Part shown: piece after piece, positions 1 through 8,384 of the stretch
Layout: each line of letters opens with the position of its first letter
How positions within the stretch are numbered: position 1 is the stretch's first letter
From: an uncultured Lachnospiraceae bacterium
Lineage (GTDB): Bacteria; Bacillota; Clostridia; Lachnospirales; Lachnospiraceae
DNA: 43,050 bases
Assembly: GCA_910585905.1 (NCBI GenBank)
Contig: CAJUID010000027.1
Coordinates: 1-43,050 of the forward strand
Reading direction: 5' to 3'
The notes under the pieces: model-generated
Told to the model about the DNA's origin: nothing
Database searches by the model: none
Seen by the model: the letters and a program-made list of their open reading frames with translations, nothing else
Made by a program: the position numbers and the translations under genes

Positions 1-34
1 TTTCCTGTAAAGGTGGTGTTTGTTCACAATTTAT

Positions 35-889
35 TCATTCATGCGTTTGTCCTGACAAAAATAACTCCTTAATCTCATCCATTCTCGCCATTGCCATTTG
101 ATATCCCTGTTCATATGTCCGCCTAAGTTTCGTAACATCCTTCTCATAACTGTGGATTGGTTCTTTGGGCCGGATTATGATAGCTCTGCCTTCCTTCTCC
201 ATTTTTTCACAACAAAGAACAGACTGATTATATTTTTTATACCGAGTACAAACTTGCTTTGCTATAACTGGGTATCTGTGCCCAACAGCCTTTGCGACCA
301 GACGGTCAGAACGCCTGCACTCTTTGCGGAATCCCTCCGGGCGGGTAAGTACGATCAATGCCTTATCATTCCCATCAGAAACCAATTTATCAATTGGAAT
401 CGGATTTGACAGACCTCCATCAAAATATTCCCTGCCGCCAATTACTGCTGGTGGAATAATCCCCGGAAGGGCACAAGTAGCATGAAATGCTTCAAAACTC
501 CTATCCACATCCTTCTGCGTTAAGTACCTTGTTTTTCCTGTACGGGCATCTGTCGCTGTAATAAGGAACCTACCATCATATTGCCGGAACGTTTTAAAAT
601 CAAATGGATCTATCTCATTCGGAATATCCCGGAATACAAACTGAACTCCAAAAACACTCCGTTCCTTCCATATATTTCTTTTCCCAATATACCGCTTATC
701 ATTTCGGTATTTCTCAAAAATCCTTATATTCCTGCCCTTTTGTTTGGAGACATACGATGCTGCATCCGCCGCTCCTGCTGATACTCCAATACAATACGGA
801 AACATAACATCCTGCTCTAACAATGCATCCATTACACCACAGCTAAAAACCGGGCGGAAAGACCCCCCTTCAAAAAGAACACCTGGCAT
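35..889 (-). CDS. Patatin-like phospholipase family protein
   Basis: A 284-residue protein of the bacterial patatin/RssA-YjjU type, predicted to be a serine acyl hydrolase acting on lipid esters. The oxyanion-hole Gly/Arg stretch GGSFR is at residues 8-12. The nucleophile motif GVSAG is at 35-39 with Ser37, and the second dyad residue is Asp157 in DGG. There is no signal peptide or membrane segment, so it is probably cytosolic. The ATG is preceded by GGAGGGAGAGTGTT. It lies 23 bases after trpF on the same strand and is probably co-transcribed with it. The family is clear; the substrate is not known. Confidence 0.88.
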   Translation of the reverse strand: MPGVLFEGGSFRPVFSCGVMDALLEQDVMFPYCIGVSAGAADAASYVSKQKGRNIRIFEKYRNDKRYIGKRNIWKERSVFGVQFVFRDIPNEIDPFDFKTFRQYDGRFLITATDARTGKTRYLTQKDVDRSFEAFHATCALPGIIPPAVIGGREYFDGGLSNPIPIDKLVSDGNDKALIVLTRPEGFRKECRRSDRLVAKAVGHRYPVIAKQVCTRYKKYNQSVLCCEKMEKEGRAIIIRPKEPIHSYEKDVTKLRRTYEQGYQMAMARMDEIKELFLSGQTHE

Positions 890-912
890 AACACTCTCCC
901 TCCATCTTTTTC

Positions 913-1536
913 TTAGGACTCATCTATCTCACAACCCTCTCTTGCTCTTTTCACAAACAAATCTATCTTTTCTGGATCTTTTCCAGATTTACCACTGTAT
1001 TCTACTCCTGTAGACACATCCACACCATCCACACTGGCAGCCAACGCCGCCTCCGCAACATTTTCTGGTGTAAGCCCGCCTGCCAGCAAAAACAATTTAC
1101 CATCCCTAGGAATCCTTTTTACAAGATTCCAATCAAATGTCCTGCCGCTCCCTGGTTCTGCTGCGTCAAATATATAACCTACAATCTTGGTACAGCCACG
1201 GTAATTCTCAAACTGCCCAATATCAGTCACATTAAATGCTTTGAAAACCGGAATAGAAATACTACCTAACAGTTCCTCCGAAACTATTCCATGAATCTGA
1301 ATATAATCAAAACCAGCTTCCTCAACCTGCTTAACTTCCTCTTTGGAAGGAGATACCACAACTGCAACTTTCTGAATAGACCTATCTAAGGCGCTTAAAA
1401 TCTTCTTTGCATTTTGAACTGTATTATTCCGCCTGCTTTTTTCATAGAATAGTACGATTCCTGCATAATCAACCTGATTGCGGTTTAGGTACACTGCCTC
1501 CTCTGGATTTGTCAGTCCACATATTTTTACTAACAT
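913..1536 (-). CDS. trpF: Phosphoribosylanthranilate isomerase
   Basis: TrpF converts N-(5-phosphoribosyl)anthranilate to the carboxyphenylamino-deoxyribulose phosphate in tryptophan synthesis, in the cytosol. The protein has the family start MLVKICGLTNPEEA, with the general-base Cys in KICG, and the phosphate-binding end LAGGLTPENV...GVDVSTGVE of a small TIM barrel. I place the start at the ATG at 1536 (207 residues, normal for the family), because AAAAGGATGGGAAGA lies just upstream. An upstream in-frame TTG at 1560 would add eight residues and has no better site. No other trp gene is in the window, so it stands apart from a trp operon, next to a lipase gene. Confidence 0.92.
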   Translation of the reverse strand: MLVKICGLTNPEEAVYLNRNQVDYAGIVLFYEKSRRNNTVQNAKKILSALDRSIQKVAVVVSPSKEEVKQVEEAGFDYIQIHGIVSEELLGSISIPVFKAFNVTDIGQFENYRGCTKIVGYIFDAAEPGSGRTFDWNLVKRIPRDGKLFLLAGGLTPENVAEAALAASVDGVDVSTGVEYSGKSGKDPEKIDLFVKRAREGCEIDES

Positions 1537-1941
1537 TCTTCCCATCCTTTTCCGAAACAAACTTACAAATTTTTAATCCATCAGTTTGCACCATATCTTT
1601 TTATAATAACAAACCTATACAAAAAAATCTACAACCAAAAAAGATATCTTTGTCGTAACAAAAAATAAGACGCTGGCAACAAGCTAAAAATAAGGCATTT
1701 TTTCCCTTTTACTATGCAAAAAAAAATGACGAATGGTGTAATTTATGATATAATATTGATATATGCAAAATGGAAAATAATTCCACATGTGTACTGCGCC
1801 TATAAACCTGGCGTAAGCACTGCACTGCATAACCATGTGAATTTTTATGTTTTTCCAGCGTTGTGGAACCGCATAGTATTCTTTACAAATTCACATACTA
1901 AATCATAACATTGACAACGCAGAAATGAGGTAAATGAAAAA
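1537..1941. other. Divergent intergenic region between trpF and the OPT transporter gene
   Basis: About 400 bases between divergent genes. It should hold promoters for both sides. Only one candidate towards the transporter gene is listed separately. About 180 bases separate that promoter from the transporter start and contain short stems such as TGGAA/TTCCA at about 1770-1782. I recognise no riboswitch, T-box or coding sequence here. Confidence 0.4.
1726..1754 (+). promoter_or_regulatory. Candidate sigma-A promoter for the OPT-PqqD-PepD unit
   Basis: A perfect TATAAT at 1749-1754 follows ATGACG (4 of 6 to TTGACA) at 1726-1731 with 17-base spacing, about 190 bases before the transporter start. 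This implies a long leader. AT-rich surroundings make chance matches likely. Confidence 0.42.
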
Positions 1942-3846
1942 ATGAACAAAAAAGACGATTTTAAGCCTTTTATCCCGGCAGATAAGGTTATCCCAGAATT
2001 CACAGCAGTCTCTGTCATTCTGGGTATCCTGCTTGCAGTGGTATTTGGTGCAGCCAACGCCTATCTGGGGCTCCGTGTCGGTATGACCGTGTCAGCTTCC
2101 ATTCCGGCAGCCGTTATCTCTATGGGGATTATCCGCTTCATTTTGAGAAAAGACTCTATTCTCGAAAATAATATGGTTCAAACCATTGGTTCTGCGGGTG
2201 AATCTCTAGCCGCCGGCGCAATTTTCACTTTGCCTGCCCTGTTTATGTGGGCTGCTGAAAATGACGCTGTCTCTACACCATCTTTTGTTGAAATTGCTGT
2301 GATCGCAGTCTGCGGCGGTATCCTCGGCGTACTCTTTATGGTTCCGTTACGTACCGCACTTATTGTAGAAGAACATGGCGTACTTCCTTTTCCAGAAGGA
2401 ACTGCCTGTGCAGAAGTTCTTCTTGCTGGAGAAGAGGGCGGCGAAAAGTCTAAAGTTGTTTTCTCCGGCCTTGGCATAGCCGCTATTTATAAATTTATTG
2501 CGGACGGGCTGTGCCTGTTCCCTTCTGAAGTGCACTGGGATATCAAACCATTAAAAACTGGCTTTGGGTTGGACGTGCTTCCGGCTCTGGCTGGTGTCGG
2601 CTATATCTGCGGCAGAAAAATATCAAGCTACATGTTTGCCGGCGGTATCCTTGGATGGTTTGTGCTAATTCCAATGATTTCTCTCTTTGGAATTGATAAT
2701 ATCATTGCACCTTCTACAGATGCGATCAGTACATTAGCCCCAAGCAAAATCTGGGGTTCTTATATTCGCTATATCGGCGCAGGTGCTGTTGCCACTGGTG
2801 GTATTATCAGCCTGATCAAGTCACTGCCAACCATTGTCAATACATTTTCCAAGGCAATCAAAGGCTTTGGACACCAATCTGATAATGAACTCCGCACCTC
2901 AAAAGACCTTCCGCTTCCTTTTGTAATGGCAGGCGTACTTGTGATTGCGGTAATAATCTGGCTTCTCCCTGCAATTCCGATTAGCTTTTTAGGAGCACTT
3001 ATTATTGTAATCTTTGGTTTCTTTTTTGCAACAGTATCCAGCCGCATGGTCGGAATGGTTGGTTCATCCAACAATCCGGTCTCTGGAATGGCTATCGCAA
3101 CACTTCTGATCGCAACTGCTATCTTAAAAGCAACTGGGACAGACGGCTATGCCGGAATGGCATCAGCAATCTGCATCGGCACTGTAATCTGTATCGTTGC
3201 AGCAATGGCAGGCGATACTTCCCAGGATTTAAAAACTGGTTATATCGTTGGCGCTACGCCAATCAAGCAGCAGGTCGGAGAATTAATCGGCGCTGTTGTC
3301 TCTGCAATCGCAATCGGCGGCATTATGTATCTTTTAAATGCAGCCTGGGAATATGGTTCTACACAGCTTCCTGCTCCACAGGCAACTTTAATGAAACTGG
3401 TAGTTGAAGGCGTTATGGGCGGTACACTGCCATGGGGACTTGTATTCTGTGGTATCGGAATCGCCATTATGATTGAAATATTAGGCCTTCCAATCCTCCC
3501 GGTTGCAATCGGCTTGTATCTGCCAATTCACCTTTCCACGCCAATTTTTATCGGCGGAATGCTGCGCTGGTTCTTTGAGTCGAGAAAATCATGCAAATCA
3601 GAAGACGACCGAAAAGAAACGATTGACCGTGGTATATTGTACAGCTCCGGCATGATCGCCGGCGAGGGCCTAATCGGTATCCTTCTGGCAGTATTTGCCG
3701 TTATTCCGGTCTCCAAAAAAGAAAATCTCTCCGATATTATCAACCTAAATGGCGTTCTTGGAAATATTGGAGGAACTGTCTTCTTCCTTGTAATCTTAGC
3801 TTCTATCGTTTTCTTTGCAACACGCCGTGGGAAAAAGAGAGCATAA
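1942..3846 (+). CDS. OPT-family oligopeptide transporter
   Basis: A 634-residue polytopic membrane protein of the OPT superfamily, which imports small peptides (or, in the YSL branch, metal chelates) with protons. The N-terminal half carries the family stretch NAYLGLRVGMTVSASIPAA at about residues 39-57, followed by a 'EGTACAEVLLAGEEGG' segment at about 152-167. Many hydrophobic segments run to the C-terminus, which ends in a basic tail (RRGKKRA). The ATG follows GAGGTAAATGAAAAA. It is the first gene of a plus-strand unit; the next gene begins 49 bases after its stop. The downstream dipeptidase suggests that the cargo is peptide, but this is inferred from context. Confidence 0.92.
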   Translation: MNKKDDFKPFIPADKVIPEFTAVSVILGILLAVVFGAANAYLGLRVGMTVSASIPAAVISMGIIRFILRKDSILENNMVQTIGSAGESLAAGAIFTLPALFMWAAENDAVSTPSFVEIAVIAVCGGILGVLFMVPLRTALIVEEHGVLPFPEGTACAEVLLAGEEGGEKSKVVFSGLGIAAIYKFIADGLCLFPSEVHWDIKPLKTGFGLDVLPALAGVGYICGRKISSYMFAGGILGWFVLIPMISLFGIDNIIAPSTDAISTLAPSKIWGSYIRYIGAGAVATGGIISLIKSLPTIVNTFSKAIKGFGHQSDNELRTSKDLPLPFVMAGVLVIAVIIWLLPAIPISFLGALIIVIFGFFFATVSSRMVGMVGSSNNPVSGMAIATLLIATAILKATGTDGYAGMASAICIGTVICIVAAMAGDTSQDLKTGYIVGATPIKQQVGELIGAVVSAIAIGGIMYLLNAAWEYGSTQLPAPQATLMKLVVEGVMGGTLPWGLVFCGIGIAIMIEILGLPILPVAIGLYLPIHLSTPIFIGGMLRWFFESRKSCKSEDDRKETIDRGILYSSGMIAGEGLIGILLAVFAVIPVSKKENLSDIINLNGVLGNIGGTVFFLVILASIVFFATRRGKKRA

Positions 3847-3895
3847 TGCGTAGAAGTTTTGTATGTATGGAATGCATACAGGAATGAGGATGGAC

Positions 3896-4246
3896 ATGGC
3901 AAAAAGAAGAAAAATCAGCCAAAATTATATGGATACAGTCCTGATTCCCAATCCGGTCCAGAAATGGTCGGTGCGGGAGGATGGAATTGTTGTGATTGAT
4001 ATGGAAAACAAAGGATTTTACCATAAGATTGCACAAAAGTTTTTTCACCGCCCGAAAGTCAGCCATATCGCACTGGACACTTATGGTACAGCTGTCTGGA
4101 AGGCACTGGATGGGAACCATTCTGTGTTTGATGTAGTCAACTTGATGAAAGAACAATTTCCAAAAGAAGAGAGCCGTATGCTTGACCGCGTGGTCACATT
4201 CCTGCATACTTTACAGGTTAACGGCTTTATTATGATTAAAAAGTAA
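3896..4246 (+). CDS. Stand-alone PqqD-family protein (RRE-like fold)
   Basis: About 116 residues resembling the PqqD family, the small winged-helix domain that binds precursor peptides (RiPP recognition element) in PQQ and other RiPP pathways. The match lies in the C-terminal two thirds: HIALDTYGTAVWKALDGNHS, then a helix with VVNLMKEQF and the closing LQVNGFIMI strand. The N-terminus is basic (MAKRRK). I chose the ATG at 3896 because GAGGA lies five bases before it. In-frame ATGs at 3863, 3872, 3884 and 3890 have weaker or no sites. No radical-SAM maturase or precursor peptide is visible nearby. It sits between a peptide transporter gene and a dipeptidase gene, 13 bases before the latter. 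The function of such lone members is unknown. Confidence 0.78.
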   Translation: MAKRRKISQNYMDTVLIPNPVQKWSVREDGIVVIDMENKGFYHKIAQKFFHRPKVSHIALDTYGTAVWKALDGNHSVFDVVNLMKEQFPKEESRMLDRVVTFLHTLQVNGFIMIKK

Positions 4247-4259
4247 ATGGAGGTCTGTT

Positions 4260-5714
4260 ATGGGAGTTTTATCCAATCTTGAACCTGCACCCGTATTTCA
4301 GTATTTTGAAGAAATCTGCGGTATTCCACATGGTTCCTCTAACACAAAAGCGATCAGTGATTACTGTGTCAGCTTTGCAAAGGAACATGGGCTGAAATAT
4401 ATACAGGATGATTTAAACAATGTAATAATTTTTAAGGAAGGCACACCAGGATATGAACAGTCCGCCCCAGTTATGATACAGGGACATATTGACATGGTCT
4501 GTGAAAAAACAGCAGAATGCAGTATTGATTTTGCGAAAGACGGACTGGAATTACAGTTACAGGACGGCACTATTTCTGCAAAAGGAACTACTTTGGGCGG
4601 AGATGATGGAATCGCAGTTGCTTATGCCCTTGCGATTCTCGATTCTGATCATATTCCACACCCGCCTCTTGAGGTTGTATTTACGGTGGATGAAGAGATT
4701 GGAATGCTTGGGGCAGCAGCTCTCGATTGCTCCCCCCTCAAATCACGCATCCTATTAAATCTGGACTCTGAGGATGAGGGATATCTTCTAGTAAGCTGCG
4801 CCGGAGGAATCTCGGCGACCGGACACCTGCCTGTCACACGGGATGTTTATGATGGAACAAAAATATGTCTAAAAATATCCGGCTTGCTTGGCGGACATTC
4901 TGGTATCGCAATTGACAAAGGACGTGCAAATGCCTGCCAGCTTCTAGGCCGCACTCTGTATGAACTCAGCAAAACATTTTCTTTCCGGCTGATTTCGGTT
5001 AATGGCGGATTAAAAGATAATGCAATCCCTAGAGAAGCTACTGTTGAATTAATTCTGGATGCTTCTACAAATCTAGAAGACTTTGCCAGCACAATAAAAA
5101 ATATAGAAAAAGTATATCTGGATGAATACCAGCAGACAGACCCTTCCATAAAAATCATAGTTTCGGATGAAAAAATCTCTGGAAGTTTTGAAGGAATGAC
5201 CGTTGATTCTACTGGAAAGGTTATCACTGCCCTGGTAAACCTCCCAAATGGTGTCCAGCGCATGAGCTATAATATAGATGGCCTGGTGCAGACTTCCTTA
5301 AACCTAGGCAAACTTATTTCCTCAGACGGGGAAGTTAGCTTTTCTTTTGCCGTTCGCAGCAGTGTAGAAACCGAAAAATTAGAGCTTGTAGACCGCATCT
5401 GCTGTTTAATGAAGGCACTTGGAGGCAGCGTAAGCTGCCTTGGAAGCTATCCTGCATGGGAATACCGCCAGGATTCTCCTCTGCGCGACCTGATGGTACG
5501 CATCTTCGAAAAACAGTACGGCAAAAAACCTGTGATCCAGGCAATCCATGCTGGCGTAGAATGCGGATTTTTCTCTGGCAAAATGCCAGGACTTGACTGT
5601 GTTTCCTTCGGCCCTGACATGAACGATATTCATACTCCAAAAGAATCAATGGATGTAGAAAGCGTCAGACGGACTTGGGATTATACACTGGAAATATTAA
5701 AAGAATTACAGTGA
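4260..5714 (+). CDS. pepD: Aminoacyl-histidine dipeptidase (M20C, PepD type)
   Basis: A 484-residue cytosolic zinc dipeptidase of family M20C, which hydrolyses Xaa-His and other unspecific dipeptides. Visible metal and catalytic motifs in order: GHIDMVCEK (about 78-86), GGDDGIAVAYAL (about 117-128), DEEIGMLGA (about 147-155), LDSEDEG (about 171-177), and the C-terminal HAGVECGFF (about 434-442). The lid/dimer domain lies in between. Length is normal for the family. The start follows TGGAGGTCTGTT. It is the last gene of the transporter-PqqD-PepD unit and would degrade imported peptides to amino acids. A palindromic terminator lies about 75 bases downstream. Confidence 0.93.
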   Translation: MGVLSNLEPAPVFQYFEEICGIPHGSSNTKAISDYCVSFAKEHGLKYIQDDLNNVIIFKEGTPGYEQSAPVMIQGHIDMVCEKTAECSIDFAKDGLELQLQDGTISAKGTTLGGDDGIAVAYALAILDSDHIPHPPLEVVFTVDEEIGMLGAAALDCSPLKSRILLNLDSEDEGYLLVSCAGGISATGHLPVTRDVYDGTKICLKISGLLGGHSGIAIDKGRANACQLLGRTLYELSKTFSFRLISVNGGLKDNAIPREATVELILDASTNLEDFASTIKNIEKVYLDEYQQTDPSIKIIVSDEKISGSFEGMTVDSTGKVITALVNLPNGVQRMSYNIDGLVQTSLNLGKLISSDGEVSFSFAVRSSVETEKLELVDRICCLMKALGGSVSCLGSYPAWEYRQDSPLRDLMVRIFEKQYGKKPVIQAIHAGVECGFFSGKMPGLDCVSFGPDMNDIHTPKESMDVESVRRTWDYTLEILKELQ

Positions 5715-5789
5715 CCCATTTTCAAAAAACAATAGGGAATTAATGATACAGAAAACGGCCATAACAATTTCTTTTATAAAACCAAATAG

Positions 5790-5848
5790 CGCCACGGCAG
5801 CCTGCTTCATACTAAGAGGCTTAAGCCGCGGCGTTATTCTGTTTTTAT
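5790..5848. terminator. Bidirectional terminator between convergent genes
   Basis: CGCCACGGC (5790-5798) pairs with GCCGCGGCG (5825-5833) with one G-T pair; an inner AGCCT/AGGCT extends the stem. T-rich sequence follows on both strands, so it can end the pepD transcript and the opposing 5855-6460 transcript. Confidence 0.75.
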
Positions 5849-5854
5849 CTCCGA

Positions 5855-6460
5855 TTAATTAAATAATGAGAGGTCATCATACAACTGGATAGCATCACTC
5901 ACAATATATTCTGCAGGCACTGATGTTCTTCCCATCTTTTTAGCCAACACTTGCTGCGAAATCCGCTTCTGTTCCATTTGATGCTTCAGCCACATTCTGT
6001 CATACATTTCCTTCAACTGCTTTTTCCGTTTCCTTCTCCGCTCCACATAACTATCCTCATTCGTTTTTTCAGAAAAATCACTGCACTTAGAACTCCAGCT
6101 TGATGCACAATATTCCTCCTCAGTACCCCCAATAGTAATCACGCTGTCTACCTGATTAATAAAGGTTCCCATAGTATCTCTCCGAATTAACCCCATCATC
6201 TTTTCCCTGTATTCTGGCTCCGCCTTCATCCGTTCCCACCCCGCCTTTGTAATATTTATAGCAAGGTTATCAATCGTTGGTGTCTTCTGGATTCTGCCTA
6301 CCTCAGACCAAAAATCTGCCTGAAACTGCGCCATCTCAGCCTTATCCTTCTCCGCCTGGCTAACCGCACTGTTAAACTCCGCACTCTCCGTTTCATTTGA
6401 CGATTTCTGATACAGTCTTTCATAGCCCCCTATCAGACAATTATTGTTTACGCCTGTCAA
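5855..6460 (-). CDS. Uncharacterised protein, probably lineage-specific
   Basis: A 201-residue soluble protein that I do not recognise with certainty. It starts with TTG, preceded by AAAGGAGAGGAAAA, and no in-frame ATG lies nearby. The N-terminus reads NNCLIGGYERLYQ, similar in style to the start of the 7528-8244 protein (IASYGAYQKDYY). The middle is hydrophilic and ends in a very basic stretch (YVERRRKRKKQLKEMYDRM, about 139-157) followed by QMEQKRISQQVLAKKMGR. There is no signal peptide or membrane segment. Two more hypothetical genes of similar size lie within 4 kb on the same strand. The basic segment could bind nucleic acid, but that is a guess. Confidence 0.72.
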   Translation of the reverse strand: MTGVNNNCLIGGYERLYQKSSNETESAEFNSAVSQAEKDKAEMAQFQADFWSEVGRIQKTPTIDNLAINITKAGWERMKAEPEYREKMMGLIRRDTMGTFINQVDSVITIGGTEEEYCASSWSSKCSDFSEKTNEDSYVERRRKRKKQLKEMYDRMWLKHQMEQKRISQQVLAKKMGRTSVPAEYIVSDAIQLYDDLSLFN

Positions 6461-6539
6461 TTTTCCTCTCCTTTCTGCGTTTCTTCTGTTAATCAGAAAC
6501 GCCTGCCCCCCATAGATGGTTCAAACAATTTAACACAAA

Positions 6540-6680
6540 GTCAAATACCCCGCTGCAAGCAACGGGGCATGACTTAGCTTCTTTTTAGCAAGTTCGCCCC
6601 AGAGGGGCGGGGTATTTGACCCTCGCGGCAGTCGCCAAATGCGAGCAAACTCGCGCTTGGCTCGTTGCTTCGCGGGAATA
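6540..6680 (-). repeat. Structured intergenic repeat, copy 1
   Basis: A ~140-base element made of nested stems. GTCAAATACCCCGC (6540-6553) is a perfect inverted repeat of 6607-6620. A hairpin CGCCCC-AGA-GGGGCG lies inside at 6595-6609. A second stem, GCCAAATGCGAG against CTCGCGCTTGGC, is at about 6633-6660. A copy in the opposite orientation occurs at 8385-8527. It fills most of the 344-base gap between spmA and the 5855-6460 gene; I see nothing else in that gap. I assign strand arbitrarily. Confidence 0.85.
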
Positions 6681-6804
6681 AAAAGCGCCAAATCCCATTT
6701 TCCATCCATTGAAATTTAACGCTCTCCTTAGCTATTATTTATATCGGCACTTCACGAAAAATATTGATTCCCATTTTAAAAATTTAATACAATACCAGCA
6801 GATA

Positions 6805-7428
6805 TTACCTCCCCCGTTTTCCTGACATTACTTTACAAAAAAGCACCGCCACAACCGTACTTACAAGCGTTGCAATCAGTCCAGGCAGCACGATTGCCGC
6901 AGGGTTCACTGCGCCATACTGTGCCCGGTACGCAATCACACTAACCGGAATTAACTGGAGGGAAGATATGTTAATTACCAGAAAAGTACACATCTCATCT
7001 GATGCTTTTTTTATTTCAACCTCATCTGGATCACTACCTCGCTCTTTCGCCAGTCGTTCCCGCTCAATCACAGCCAGTTCTTTCATCGCTTTTAATCCCA
7101 TAGGTGTCGCTGCCCATCCAAGTCCCAAAACATTCGCAATAATATTTGCTGCAATATATTCACTGGCTTTATGGCCATCTGGAATCCTCGGAAAGAGGAA
7201 ATGAAGCACCGGATACAGCCCCCTTGTCATGCGCTCCATAAGCCCGGCCTGCCTTGCAATTTCCATTAGCCCAGTCCACATTGCCATAATACCTAGCATG
7301 GTAACTGCTAGAGTAACCGCTTCACCCGCGCTGTCAATTGCGGCGTTGCTCAATGCCTCCACCTGACCTGTTATGATTCCATATCCCAGGCCAATCATTA
7401 TCATAAATCCCCACAAATAATTAAGCAT
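6805..7428 (-). CDS. spmA: Spore maturation protein A
   Basis: A 207-residue integral membrane protein of the SpmA/nucleoside-recognition (Gate) domain family, needed in Bacillus for spore core dehydration. Family stretches include GIMAMWTGLMEIARQAGLME (about 46-65), FPRIPDGHKASEYIAANIIAN and LGWAATPMGLKAM, plus a cytosolic loop EVEIKKASDEMCTFLVINISSLQLIP. The start follows GGAGGTAGTCT. The ATG itself lies in a 10-base inverted repeat (7425-7434/7462-7471). SpmA normally works with SpmB encoded directly after it, but no spmB follows here: the repeat at 6540-6680 does. Confidence 0.9.
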   Translation of the reverse strand: MLNYLWGFMIMIGLGYGIITGQVEALSNAAIDSAGEAVTLAVTMLGIMAMWTGLMEIARQAGLMERMTRGLYPVLHFLFPRIPDGHKASEYIAANIIANVLGLGWAATPMGLKAMKELAVIERERLAKERGSDPDEVEIKKASDEMCTFLVINISSLQLIPVSVIAYRAQYGAVNPAAIVLPGLIATLVSTVVAVLFCKVMSGKRGR

Positions 7429-7471
7429 AGACTACCTCCAGAATGTTTACTATCCTGATAATAGTCTATGC
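7425..7471 (-). promoter_or_regulatory. Start-codon hairpin in the spmA leader
   Basis: TAGTCTATGC, which contains the spmA ATG, is a perfect 10-base inverted repeat of GCATAGACTA located 27 bases upstream. GGAGG lies in the loop, next to the stem. In mRNA this would pair the start codon and could restrict initiation. The pairing is directly visible; the control is inferred. Confidence 0.55.
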
Positions 7472-7527
7472 TCTAATATACAGTTTATTATTGAAAACCA
7501 TTGAGGCTCTGCAATACAGACCTCTTA

Positions 7528-8244
7528 CTAAATACTAAGATCAAACTTACCACCGCTTCTCTGCGGAGCTTCATTTTTAATGGCATCCCAATCAACTGAC
7601 TGGATTTTTTCGAGCAACTCTTCCGCAGAATCTGCTGTCACTCTGGTACGTTTCCCTCTGCTTGGCGCAATAAAGTCTTCTGGCCTTCCTTCTGCTCTCC
7701 GGCTCCTTCTTCTTTCCTCCGCTCTCTCCTCGGCGCGTTCCTCCCTAGACTTTTCAATGTGCTCCCGCTGCCTGTCACTCATTTTCTCAAGTTCTGCAAA
7801 ATAAGAGACCGTGCCATTTTTGTCTACATTAATGCCAAAGCGGATTACTGTATCATCTTCCCCTTTGAGCTGCTCCTTTAGGGAATCAAGCTTACCAGTA
7901 GCCTCATCAATAATGCCAAGATATTTCTTCTTTGTCTCACTGTCTGATGCCATTGCCTCTAAAGTCTCTGGATCAATCAGCACACTATACTCCTTTGTTC
8001 CTCTAGATAAATATTCCTGTGCTTCCTCATCTGACTCATAATCAGCAATGATAAAGTCCATATTACCATATTTGCCCTTTAACTCCTGCAGAAGTTTCTC
8101 GGCTCTCTCACTTAACTTTACCTGGCTATTGTTGTCAGTTTTCTCCTTTCTTCCGGTCCTTGTAGTTCTCCCGGCACTTTTTTCCTTTACAGAATTGTCA
8201 TAATAATCCTTTTGATATGCTCCATAACTCGCTATTGGATTCAC
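7528..8244 (-). CDS. DUF6033-like protein of unknown function
   Basis: A 238-residue soluble protein resembling a Lachnospiraceae family that I recall as DUF6033. The core reads VKLSERAEKLLQELKGKYGNMDF..ADYESDEEAQEYLSRGTKEYSVLIDPETLEAMA. A strand pair with NVDKNGTVSYFAELEKM is followed by a highly charged helical stretch rich in Glu and Arg (about 163-190). I chose the GTG at 8244 because AGGAGG lies nine bases before it; a TTG at 8265 falls on that site. It lies upstream of spmA with a 99-base gap. Function unknown; family name from memory. Confidence 0.72.
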   Translation of the reverse strand: MNPIASYGAYQKDYYDNSVKEKSAGRTTRTGRKEKTDNNSQVKLSERAEKLLQELKGKYGNMDFIIADYESDEEAQEYLSRGTKEYSVLIDPETLEAMASDSETKKKYLGIIDEATGKLDSLKEQLKGEDDTVIRFGINVDKNGTVSYFAELEKMSDRQREHIEKSREERAEERAEERRRSRRAEGRPEDFIAPSRGKRTRVTADSAEELLEKIQSVDWDAIKNEAPQRSGGKFDLSI

Positions 8245-8384
8245 AGCTATCGCCCTCCTTTGCAAAATTTCCTCTTTATAACTATTATATCGTACATTCT
8301 ATATACTTTAATAATAGCTGTTGAAACATTCCTTGCAAATCACTACTGAGAACAAAATACTGCAAACTTTCCCCCACAGCGAAC

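Noticed and set aside
1714..1908. Possible 64-residue plus-strand gene upstream of the OPT gene
   Set aside because: Overlaps the candidate promoter, has no ribosome binding site and no family resemblance; it looks like leader sequence.
1760..1941. Riboswitch or T-box in the OPT leader
   Set aside because: Only short stems; none of the conserved cores I know (for example TGGNACCGCG or lysine, SAM and TPP cores) was found.
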